Under the pieces are notes generated by a model, which did not search any database, was not told the origin of the DNA, and worked only from the letters and a program-made list of their open reading frames with translations. Both the position numbers and the translations under genes were made by a program. This document shows positions 6,927 through 13,505 of a DNA stretch of 13,505 nucleotides, in pieces; the first letter of the stretch is position 1; the number at the start of each line of letters is the position of its first letter. Source of the stretch: Clostridia bacterium (GTDB taxonomy: Bacteria; Bacillota; Clostridia; Oscillospirales; CAG-382). The stretch covers positions 1 through 13,505 of the forward strand of contig JAGCNA010000120.1 in the NCBI GenBank assembly GCA_017646185.1, given 5' to 3'.

Positions 6927-8141
6927 ATGAACAAAGAAAATATCAAAAAGGTAGTACTCGCCTATTCCGGCGGTCTTGATACATCTATCATCATTCCCTG
7001 GCTTAAGGAAAATTATAACAACTGTGAAGTTGTTGCGGTTTCCGGTAACGTAGGACAGGCAGACGAGCTTGAAGGACTTGAGGAAAAAGCACTCAAGACC
7101 GGAGCTTCCAAGCTTTACGTTCTTGACCAGACCGACGAATATGTTGATGAGTACATTATCCCCACTATGAAGGCAGGCGCGGTTTACGAAGAATATCTGC
7201 TTGGTACCAGCCACGCACGTCCCTGCATCGCAAAAGGCCTTGCTGAAATAGCTATTAAAGAAAATGCAGACGCTATTGCACACGGCTGTACCGGCAAGGG
7301 TAACGACCAGGTTCGTTTTGAGCTTGCACTCAAGCACTTCTGCCCCAATATGCCTATTATCGCTCCTTGGCGTGAATGGGATATCAAATCCCGCGAAGAA
7401 GAGATCGAATACGCAGAGGCTCACAACATTCCCTTGAAGATAAACCGTGAAACCAACTATTCCAAGGACAAGAACCTCTGGCACCTTTCCCACGAAGGTA
7501 TGGACCTTGAGGATACCGGTAACGAGCCCATGTACGAAAAAGAGGGCTTCCTTGAAATGGGCGTTTCCCCTATTCAGGCTCCCGATGAACCTACCTACAT
7601 AACTCTTGATTTCGTTCAGGGTGTTCCCGTTGCTCTTAACGATGAAAAGATGAGCGCAAAGAACATTATCTTAAAGCTTAACGAGATCGGCGGCAAAAAC
7701 GGTATCGGTATTATAGATATCGTTGAAAACCGTCTTGTAGGTATGAAATGCCGCGGTGTATACGAGACTCCCGGCGGAACGATTCTTTACAAAGCGCACA
7801 GCGTGCTTGAAAGCATCTGTCTTGACAAGATGACTCTGCACGAAAAACAGCGTCTTTCCATTACCTTTGCAGAACTGGTTTACAACGGTCAGTGGTTCAC
7901 TCCCCTCCGTGAAGCTCTTTCCGCTTTTGTTGATAAGACTCAGGAGCGCGTAACCGGTAAGGTTAAGTTAAAGCTTTATAAGGGCAATATGATCAACGCA
8001 GGTGTTTGGAGCGAATACTCTCTCTACAGCGAAGAGATCGCAACCTTCGGTGAAAGTGATTATGATCAGACAGATGCCAAGGGCTTTATAAACCTCTATG
8101 GTCTTCCCATAAAGGTTCAGGCAATGGTAGACGGCAAATAA
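6927..8141 (+). CDS. argG: Argininosuccinate synthase
   Basis: This 404-residue cytoplasmic enzyme joins citrulline and aspartate with ATP to make argininosuccinate. The N-type ATP pyrophosphatase PP-loop is SGGLDTS (14-20). Other family blocks are LGTSHARP (92-99) and HGCTGKGNDQVRFE (119-132). Length matches bacterial ArgG. The start is the ATG at 6927, with GGAGG at 6914-6918 and an 8-nt spacer. An earlier in-frame ATG at 6879 lies in the promoter -10 region, before the predicted transcription start, so it cannot be used from that promoter. It is the first gene of the operon; ArgH, which uses its product, is encoded next, after a 96-nt gap with a strong hairpin. Confidence 0.97.
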   Translation: MNKENIKKVVLAYSGGLDTSIIIPWLKENYNNCEVVAVSGNVGQADELEGLEEKALKTGASKLYVLDQTDEYVDEYIIPTMKAGAVYEEYLLGTSHARPCIAKGLAEIAIKENADAIAHGCTGKGNDQVRFELALKHFCPNMPIIAPWREWDIKSREEEIEYAEAHNIPLKINRETNYSKDKNLWHLSHEGMDLEDTGNEPMYEKEGFLEMGVSPIQAPDEPTYITLDFVQGVPVALNDEKMSAKNIILKLNEIGGKNGIGIIDIVENRLVGMKCRGVYETPGGTILYKAHSVLESICLDKMTLHEKQRLSITFAELVYNGQWFTPLREALSAFVDKTQERVTGKVKLKLYKGNMINAGVWSEYSLYSEEIATFGESDYDQTDAKGFINLYGLPIKVQAMVDGK

Positions 8142-8152
8142 TATAAAATTTA

Positions 8153-8194
8153 AGATACCGGATGACCGTCTTAAAATACGGTCAGCCGGTATTT
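8153..8194 (+). other. Intercistronic hairpin between argG and argH
   Basis: The arms 8155-8169 and 8178-8192 form 14 Watson-Crick pairs interrupted by one A/G mismatch (8162/8185), around an 8-nt loop (8170-8177). A flanking A-T and a G-T pair can extend it. No T-run follows (the downstream bases are ATTTGGCG), so it is not a standard terminator. It could be an mRNA-stabilising or processing element, or a partial terminator that sets argG above the downstream genes. Confidence 0.65.
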
Positions 8195-8237
8195 GGCGTA
8201 TGTTACGTATATATTCAAGTTTAAGGAGAACGGGCAA

Positions 8238-9614
8238 ATGGCTAAAATGTGGGCAGGCCGTACAGACGGTGTAACAGAAAAAATTGCTGATGATTTCAAC
8301 TCTTCTATACATTTTGACAGCAGAATGTACAGACAGGATATCACCGGTAGTATTATTCACGCTCAAATGCTTTCCAAGCAGGGCATAATCACCAAAGCAG
8401 ATGCTGACACACTTATAAACGGACTTGAAGAGATACTTGCGGATCTTGAATCCGGCGCTTTGAAGATAGATATGTCCTGCGAAGACATACATATGTTTGT
8501 TGAGCAGGTGCTGACGGAGCGTATAGGCGACACGGGCAAAAAGCTCCACACTGCGAGAAGCAGAAACGATCAGGTTGCTTTGGACATTCGAATGTATCTC
8601 CGCGAAGAAACAGACGGTATCGTTTCTCTGCTTAAAGAGCTTGTTTCCGTAATCACCGAAAAAGCATACACTTACAAAGACGCAATAATGCCCGGTTATA
8701 CACATTTGCAGAGAGCACAGCCCATAACCTTCGGTCATCATCTTATGGCGTACGCTATGATGCTTTTACGTGATATTGAAAGATTTAATGACTGCAGAAA
8801 GCGAATGAATCTTTCCCCTATCGGCTGTTGCGCACTTGCGGGAACCACCTATAACACCGACAGACGCTTTGAAGCTGAAAAGCTTGGTTTTGACGGAATT
8901 TGCCTTAACAGCCTTGACGGCGTTTCCGACCGTGATTTCTGCGCTGAATTTATGAGCGCGGTTGCCATTCTTATGATGCACCTTTCCCGTTTTTCCGAAG
9001 AGATAATCCTTTGGTCAAGCTGGGAGTTTAAGTTTGTAGAGCTTTCCGATGCATATACAACCGGATCATCTATTATGCCCCAAAAGAAAAATCCCGATAT
9101 GGCTGAGCTTGTAAGAGGTAAGACGGGCAGAGTTTACGGTGACCTCTTGGCGTTGCTTACCACTTTGAAGGGACTTCCCCTTGCCTATAACAAGGATATG
9201 CAGGAGGATAAAGAAAGTGTATTCGATGCCTGCGATACGGTTGTAATGTGCCTCAAGGTGTTTACGGGTATGATAAAAACCATTAAAGCAAACACCGAAA
9301 ACATGAAGCGCGCCGCACAAAAAGGTTTTATAAACGCTACCGATCTTGCAGATTATCTGGTTAAAAAAGGAATGCCTTTCAGAAGCGCATATAAGATATC
9401 GGGTTCGTTGGTAGCATATTGTATTGAAAACGACACGGTTTTGGAAGAGCTTCCCCTTGAAGCCTACAAGGAATATTCTCCCTTGTTTGAAACCGATTTA
9501 TATAACGAAATTGACCTTATGGTCTGTGTTGAAAAACGCATATCCGAAGGCGGTACGTCCGTCGATTCGGTAAAGGCGCAGATAAACTACGTGAAAGAGA
9601 TTTTGAAAAAATGA
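8238..9614 (+). CDS. argH: Argininosuccinate lyase
   Basis: This 458-residue enzyme of the fumarase/aspartase superfamily splits argininosuccinate into arginine and fumarate, the last step of the pathway. Conserved blocks are SRNDQV (108-113), the THLQRAQP segment with H156 (155-162), and the mobile-loop signature GSSIMPQKKNPD (276-287) with its catalytic serine. Length is normal. The ATG at 8238 follows AAGGAG (8223-8228, 9-nt spacer). A TTG further upstream at 8193 would place the N-terminus in the hairpin and lacks a ribosome binding site. The stop codon overlaps the argC start in an ATGA, implying translational coupling. Confidence 0.97.
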   Translation: MAKMWAGRTDGVTEKIADDFNSSIHFDSRMYRQDITGSIIHAQMLSKQGIITKADADTLINGLEEILADLESGALKIDMSCEDIHMFVEQVLTERIGDTGKKLHTARSRNDQVALDIRMYLREETDGIVSLLKELVSVITEKAYTYKDAIMPGYTHLQRAQPITFGHHLMAYAMMLLRDIERFNDCRKRMNLSPIGCCALAGTTYNTDRRFEAEKLGFDGICLNSLDGVSDRDFCAEFMSAVAILMMHLSRFSEEIILWSSWEFKFVELSDAYTTGSSIMPQKKNPDMAELVRGKTGRVYGDLLALLTTLKGLPLAYNKDMQEDKESVFDACDTVVMCLKVFTGMIKTIKANTENMKRAAQKGFINATDLADYLVKKGMPFRSAYKISGSLVAYCIENDTVLEELPLEAYKEYSPLFETDLYNEIDLMVCVEKRISEGGTSVDSVKAQINYVKEILKK

Positions 9615-10540
9615 CAAAAGTATTTATTGACGGAAGCGCAGGCACAACCGGTCTGCGTATTGCGGAAAGACTTTCGCAAAGAGAAGATATTGAGCTTATA
9701 CGCCTTTCCGAGGACAAAAGAAAAGACCCCATCGCAAGACAAGAAGCTATACAAAACGCAGATATCGTTTTCCTTTGCCTGCCCGATGCGGCGGCGATTG
9801 AAGCAGTTGAGCTTGCAAAAGATTCAAAAGCAAAAATTATTGACACTTCCACCGCCCACAGAGTTTCCGAGGGCTGGACATACGGTTTTCCCGAGCTTAA
9901 AGGTCAAAGAGAGAAAATCAAAAACAGCACCCGTATTGCAAATCCCGGCTGCCACGCAAGCGGATTTATAGCATTGGTAGCACCTCTAACCCAAAGCGGT
10001 ATGATATGTAAAGATGCACATATTTCCTGCTTTTCTCTTACCGGATATTCCGGCGGCGGAAAAAAGATGATTGCGGAATACGAGGACGAAAACCGTTCTT
10101 CTCTGCTTAAAGCGCCAAGACAATATGCTCTTACACAGCAACACAAGCATCTTAAGGAAATGGCGCATCTGTGCGGGCTTGAGAATATGCCTGTATTCTG
10201 CCCTATCGTAGGTGATTTTTACAGCGGAATGGAGGTTACCGTTTCTCTGTTTGCAAAAGATGCAAAAGGATCTATCGAGGATATACGGAAATTATATGCC
10301 GATTACTATACCGACGGTCTTGTGTTCGTTGATGACAGCGAAGATGAAACGGGTATGTTATCCGCAAACCGTTATTCCGGCAGAGACGATATGTGCATAA
10401 GCGTTCACGGAAACGATGAAAGAATTATTCTTACTGCCAGATTTGATAATTTGGGCAAGGGCGCATCCGGCGCCGCTATACAGAATATGAACATTCTGTT
10501 GGGAATTGATGAAAAACACGGACTTTGTGTAAACGATTAA
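9611..10540 (+). CDS. argC: N-acetyl-gamma-glutamyl-phosphate reductase, short (type 2) form
   Basis: This 309-residue enzyme reduces N-acetylglutamyl phosphate to the semialdehyde with NADPH, the third step to ornithine. The N-terminal nucleotide-binding segment FIDGSAGTTG (5-14) is typical of the short type-2 ArgC group rather than the usual ArgC of about 345 residues. The catalytic cysteine is C114 in NPGCHASGF, and H180 in the QQHKHLKEM block is the likely catalytic base. The start ATG (9611) overlaps the argH TGA by 4 nt, so the two are probably translationally coupled; only a weak purine-rich site (around 9594-9600) precedes it. The stop TAA lies within the argJ Shine-Dalgarno. Confidence 0.93.
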   Translation: MTKVFIDGSAGTTGLRIAERLSQREDIELIRLSEDKRKDPIARQEAIQNADIVFLCLPDAAAIEAVELAKDSKAKIIDTSTAHRVSEGWTYGFPELKGQREKIKNSTRIANPGCHASGFIALVAPLTQSGMICKDAHISCFSLTGYSGGGKKMIAEYEDENRSSLLKAPRQYALTQQHKHLKEMAHLCGLENMPVFCPIVGDFYSGMEVTVSLFAKDAKGSIEDIRKLYADYYTDGLVFVDDSEDETGMLSANRYSGRDDMCISVHGNDERIILTARFDNLGKGASGAAIQNMNILLGIDEKHGLCVND

Positions 10541-10553
10541 GGAGATTATATAA

Positions 10554-11768
10554 ATGAAACTTATTTCCGGCGGTATTTGTGCCGCAAAAGGATTTAAAGC
10601 AAGCGGTGTGCACTGCGGTATACGCAAAAACCGCACAAAGAAGGATCTCGCTCTTATTGTGAGCGATGTTCCCGCCAGCGCCGCTGCTGTATATACTACC
10701 AACCTTGTTAAGGGAGCTCCCCTGCTTCTTAATATGCGAAACCTTTCCGACGGAAAGGCGCAGGCTGTTATTTGCAACAGCGGCAACGCAAACACCTGCA
10801 ACGCAAACGGAATTCAGATAGCAAAAGAAATGTGCAAACTTGTATCCGAAGCTACGGGGATTCCCGCAAACGACGTTGTGGTTGCTTCCACCGGTGTTAT
10901 CGGTCAGCCCTTGGATATTACTCCCATTGCAGACGGTATGGCGGAGCTTACCGCAAATCTTTCATACGAAGGAAGCAATGATGCGGCTACAGCTATTATG
11001 ACCACCGACACCGTTTCAAAAGAAGTTGCGGTTGAATTTGAAATAAACGGTAAGGTATGCCGTATGGGCGGTATCGCAAAAGGAAGCGGGATGATACACC
11101 CCAACATGGCTACAATGCTGGTATTTATTACCACCGACTGCGCTATCGCACCCGATATGCTTCAGAAAGCACTTTCCGGTGATATTAAAAACACCTTCAA
11201 TATGGTTAGCGTTGACGGAGACACCTCCACCAACGATATGGTTACCGTGCTTGCCAACGGTATGGCGGGTAACGAAGTTATTACTGAAGAAAACCAAGAT
11301 TTTACCGTGTTTATGAAGGCTTTGAATACCCTTACGGTAAATCTTTGCAGAATGATTGCAGGTGACGGCGAAGGCGCAACAAAGCTTTTGGAATGCGTTG
11401 TAACCGGCGCAGATGATGAAGAAACAGCAAAAATATGCGCAAAGAGCGTTATTTGCTCCAGCCTGTTAAAAGCCGCTATGTTCGGTGCAGACGCCAACTG
11501 GGGACGTGTGCTGTGTGCTATCGGCTACAGCGGCGCTTCTGTTGACGTTACCAAGATAGACGTTTCCTTTAAAAGCAACAAAGGTATAATTACTGTTTGC
11601 CAGAACGGCGCAGGCGTGCCCTTCTCTGAAGAAAAAGCAAAGGAAATCCTGCTTGAAAAAGAGATAGATATACTTATTTCCGTTGGTGAGGGAGAATTTT
11701 CCGCTACCGCTTGGGGCTGTGACCTTACCTACGATTACGTAAAGATAAACGGCGATTACCGCACATAA
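10554..11768 (+). CDS. argJ: Glutamate N-acetyltransferase / ornithine acetyltransferase
   Basis: This 404-residue Ntn-type enzyme transfers the acetyl group from N-acetylornithine to glutamate, making the pathway cyclic; bifunctional members also acetylate glutamate from acetyl-CoA. The precursor self-cleaves before the nucleophilic threonine. Here the site is A186/T187 in KGSGMIHPNMATML, with the oxyanion element STGVIG (112-117) upstream. This gives alpha and beta chains of about 186 and 218 residues. The C-terminal INGDYRT ending is typical. No argE or argA is in the window, in keeping with the recycling route. The ATG follows AAGGAG (10539-10544, 9-nt spacer), which overlaps the argC stop. 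Whether it is mono- or bifunctional cannot be read from sequence. Confidence 0.96.
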   Translation: MKLISGGICAAKGFKASGVHCGIRKNRTKKDLALIVSDVPASAAAVYTTNLVKGAPLLLNMRNLSDGKAQAVICNSGNANTCNANGIQIAKEMCKLVSEATGIPANDVVVASTGVIGQPLDITPIADGMAELTANLSYEGSNDAATAIMTTDTVSKEVAVEFEINGKVCRMGGIAKGSGMIHPNMATMLVFITTDCAIAPDMLQKALSGDIKNTFNMVSVDGDTSTNDMVTVLANGMAGNEVITEENQDFTVFMKALNTLTVNLCRMIAGDGEGATKLLECVVTGADDEETAKICAKSVICSSLLKAAMFGADANWGRVLCAIGYSGASVDVTKIDVSFKSNKGIITVCQNGAGVPFSEEKAKEILLEKEIDILISVGEGEFSATAWGCDLTYDYVKINGDYRT

Positions 11769-11777
11769 GGAGCTTTT

Positions 11778-12647
11778 ATGAATAACGATAATATTTTTTC
11801 CAACGCACAGCGTGCAGAAGTGCTTACTGCGGCTCTGCCCTATATACGCCGTTATAACGGAAAGTGCGTTGTTGTAAAATACGGCGGTAACGCTATGATC
11901 AACCAGCAGTTAAAAGAACAGGTTATGGAAGATATAGTTCTTTTATGGCTTATCGGTGTTAAGGTGGTATTGGTACACGGCGGCGGTCCCGAAATAAGCG
12001 AAACCATGGCAAAACTGGGCAAAAAGCCCGAATTTGTGGACGGATTACGTGTTACCGACAAAGAAACCGTAGATATCGTTCAAATGGTTTTGGCAGGTAA
12101 AGTAAACAAGACCCTTGTTAATATGCTGGAAATGAAGGGCGGAAAGGCCATGGGCATTTCCGGTATCGACGGCAGATTGATAGAAGCGGATTTCAAGGAC
12201 GAAAGATTGGGATACGTAGGAAATATTACCAACGTTAACATTCAGCCCGTAACCGACCTTTTGGAAAAGGGCTATATTCCCGTTGTTTCCACCGTTGCCT
12301 GCGATGAAAACGGTAACACGTATAATATTAACGGCGATACTGCCGCCGCACGTGTTGCAGGTGCTCTTGAAGCAGAGCGTCTTATAATGATGACAGATAT
12401 TGCGGGAATTCTTCGTGATAAAGACGATCCCTCCACCCTTATTCCCAAAATAACCGTGGAAGAGGCAAAGTCGCTTTACGAACAAAACGTTATCTCCGGC
12501 GGTATGATCCCCAAGGTTGATTGCTGTATAGATGCACTTGATCACGGCGTAAACAACGTGGTTATAATGGACGGACGTATTCCCCACTCCATACTTATGG
12601 AGCTTCTTACCGACGAAGGTGCCGGTACTATGGTTACGAAAGGTTGA
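11778..12647 (+). CDS. argB: Acetylglutamate kinase, probably arginine-inhibited
   Basis: This 289-residue amino-acid-kinase-fold enzyme phosphorylates N-acetylglutamate with ATP. Landmarks are KYGGNAM (34-40, catalytic K34), HGGGPE (67-72), NINGDTAA (183-190), TDIAG (206-210) and GGMIPKV with K246. The N-terminal helix (about 10-27, ending ALPYIRRYNGK) and the C-terminal HSILMELLTDEGAGTMV block are traits of hexameric, arginine-feedback-inhibited kinases. With the ArgJ route, ArgB is the usual control point, which fits. AAGGAG (11767-11772) overlaps the argJ stop, with a 5-nt spacer to the ATG. Arginine sensitivity is inferred from these motifs. Confidence 0.96.
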   Translation: MNNDNIFSNAQRAEVLTAALPYIRRYNGKCVVVKYGGNAMINQQLKEQVMEDIVLLWLIGVKVVLVHGGGPEISETMAKLGKKPEFVDGLRVTDKETVDIVQMVLAGKVNKTLVNMLEMKGGKAMGISGIDGRLIEADFKDERLGYVGNITNVNIQPVTDLLEKGYIPVVSTVACDENGNTYNINGDTAAARVAGALEAERLIMMTDIAGILRDKDDPSTLIPKITVEEAKSLYEQNVISGGMIPKVDCCIDALDHGVNNVVIMDGRIPHSILMELLTDEGAGTMVTKG

Positions 12648-12652
12648 ACCAA

Positions 12653-13505
12653 ATGAACAGCTTTCTTTTAAAAGATAAAGAATATGTTGCAGGAACTTAC
12701 GGACGCTTCCCCCTTGAGCTTACAGAAGGAAAAGGCTGTATCGTTAAGGATATTAACGGCAAAGAATATATAGATATGGGTTCGGGTATCGGCGTTACTG
12801 CTTTCGGCTATGCCGACGAAGAATGGGTAAAGGCTGTTACCGACCAAGCCTGCAAACTTCAACACACCTCCAATCTGTATTACACCGAGCCTTGCGCTTT
12901 GCTTGCAGAGGCTATGTGCCAAAAGACGGGAATGAAAAAGGTTTTCTTTTCCAACTCCGGCGCAGAAGCAAACGAATGCGCCATAAAGGTTGCGAGAAAG
13001 TATTCCGCAGAGAAAAAGGGCGATGAATTCTATACAATAATCACCCTTAAAAACAGCTTTCACGGCAGAACACTTACTACCCTTTCCGCTACGGGACAGG
13101 ACGTGTTCCACAAGCTGTTTAACCCCCTTACACCGGGTTTTGCCCACGTAACGGCGAATGATACCGCCCAGCTTATTAATACCGTAGAAACCCTTAAGCC
13201 TGCGGGAATAATGCTGGAAATGGTGCAGGGCGAAGGCGGAGTTATTCCTCTTAACAACGAATTTGTTATGGCGGCACAGCGTCTTGCAACAGAAAATGAT
13301 ATTCCCCTTATAATTGATGAAGTTCAGACCGGAAACGGCAGAACCGGCTCGCTTTATGCATATATGCAGTTTGGAATTTCACCCGATATAGTTTCACCCG
13401 CAAAGGGCTTGGGAGGCGGACTTCCTATCGGAGCCACTATGATGAGCGAAAAGGTGGAAAACGTGCTTGGCCCCTCCGACCACGGCTCTACCTACGGCGG
13501 TAACC
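12653..13505 (+). CDS. argD: Acetylornithine aminotransferase, C-terminus cut by window edge
   Basis: The first 284 residues of a class-III pyridoxal-phosphate aminotransferase that converts N-acetylglutamate semialdehyde and glutamate to N-acetylornithine. Visible sites are NSGAEANE (101-108, cofactor phosphate binding), the SFHGRT block (135-140), QGEGGV (192-197), DEVQTG (222-227) with the cofactor-nitrogen Asp, and the Schiff-base lysine K251 in PAKGLGGGLPIGA. The frame runs intact to the edge; about 110 residues should be missing relative to the usual 390-400. The ATG at 12653 starts 5 nt after the argB stop; the ribosome binding site AAAGG (12639-12643, 9-nt spacer) lies inside argB. 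The operon position favours ArgD over other ornithine- or GABA-type aminotransferases. Confidence 0.94.
   Translation, partial: MNSFLLKDKEYVAGTYGRFPLELTEGKGCIVKDINGKEYIDMGSGIGVTAFGYADEEWVKAVTDQACKLQHTSNLYYTEPCALLAEAMCQKTGMKKVFFSNSGAEANECAIKVARKYSAEKKGDEFYTIITLKNSFHGRTLTTLSATGQDVFHKLFNPLTPGFAHVTANDTAQLINTVETLKPAGIMLEMVQGEGGVIPLNNEFVMAAQRLATENDIPLIIDEVQTGNGRTGSLYAYMQFGISPDIVSPAKGLGGGLPIGATMMSEKVENVLGPSDHGSTYGGN

Noticed and set aside
8153..8194. Rho-independent terminator after argG
   Set aside because: The stem is strong but no T-run follows, and the downstream arg genes have no visible promoter of their own.
1..13505. CRISPR array, cas genes or mobile element that would explain the Card1-like gene
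   Set aside because: No regularly spaced repeats, Cas10/Csm/Cmr-like frames, transposases or terminal inverted repeats were seen on either strand.

Overview
The window looks like a piece of a chromosome from an anaerobic Firmicute of the class Clostridia. The evidence is strong AAGGAG/AGGAGG ribosome binding sites, textbook TTGACA/TATAAT promoters in AT-rich spacers, a moderately AT-rich composition, and protein families typical of that group. This is inferred from sequence style and gene content; no rRNA or other phylogenetic marker is present. No CRISPR array, transposase, integrase, tRNA or rRNA is visible.

Layout. The window has two divergent blocks that meet in an AT-rich regulatory gap (about 6568-6926). 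The left block is on the minus strand. Read 5' to 3' it holds ftsH (membrane AAA+ zinc protease, TTG start), pgsA (CDP-alcohol phosphatidyltransferase) and a 994-residue fused ABC ATPase-permease with an unusually large extracytoplasmic domain. After a terminator hairpin and a new consensus promoter comes a Card1-type DUF1887 protein (CARF-like N-terminus plus PD-(D/E)xK-like nuclease C-terminus), which runs off the left edge. This last gene is easy to miss because its stop codon lies outside the window, but its frame is open for 326 codons.

The right block is a plus-strand arginine biosynthesis operon in the order argG-argH-argC-argJ-argB-argD, with argD cut by the right edge. It encodes N-acetylglutamate synthesis/recycling (ArgJ), phosphorylation (ArgB), reduction (a short type-2 ArgC), transamination (ArgD), and the last two steps from citrulline to arginine (ArgG, ArgH). 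Ornithine carbamoyltransferase and carbamoyl phosphate synthetase are not in the window. The operon starts at a perfect sigma-A-type promoter flanked by two sequences resembling ArgR boxes. Junctions are tight (ATGA overlap, stop codons inside Shine-Dalgarno sequences), except for a 96-nt argG-argH gap that holds a long hairpin.

Most of the window is ordinary metabolism and housekeeping. The best candidate for unusual biology is the stand-alone DUF1887 gene with its own consensus promoter and no CRISPR locus in sight. Next are the argG-argH intercistronic hairpin and the expanded ectodomain of the ABC transporter.
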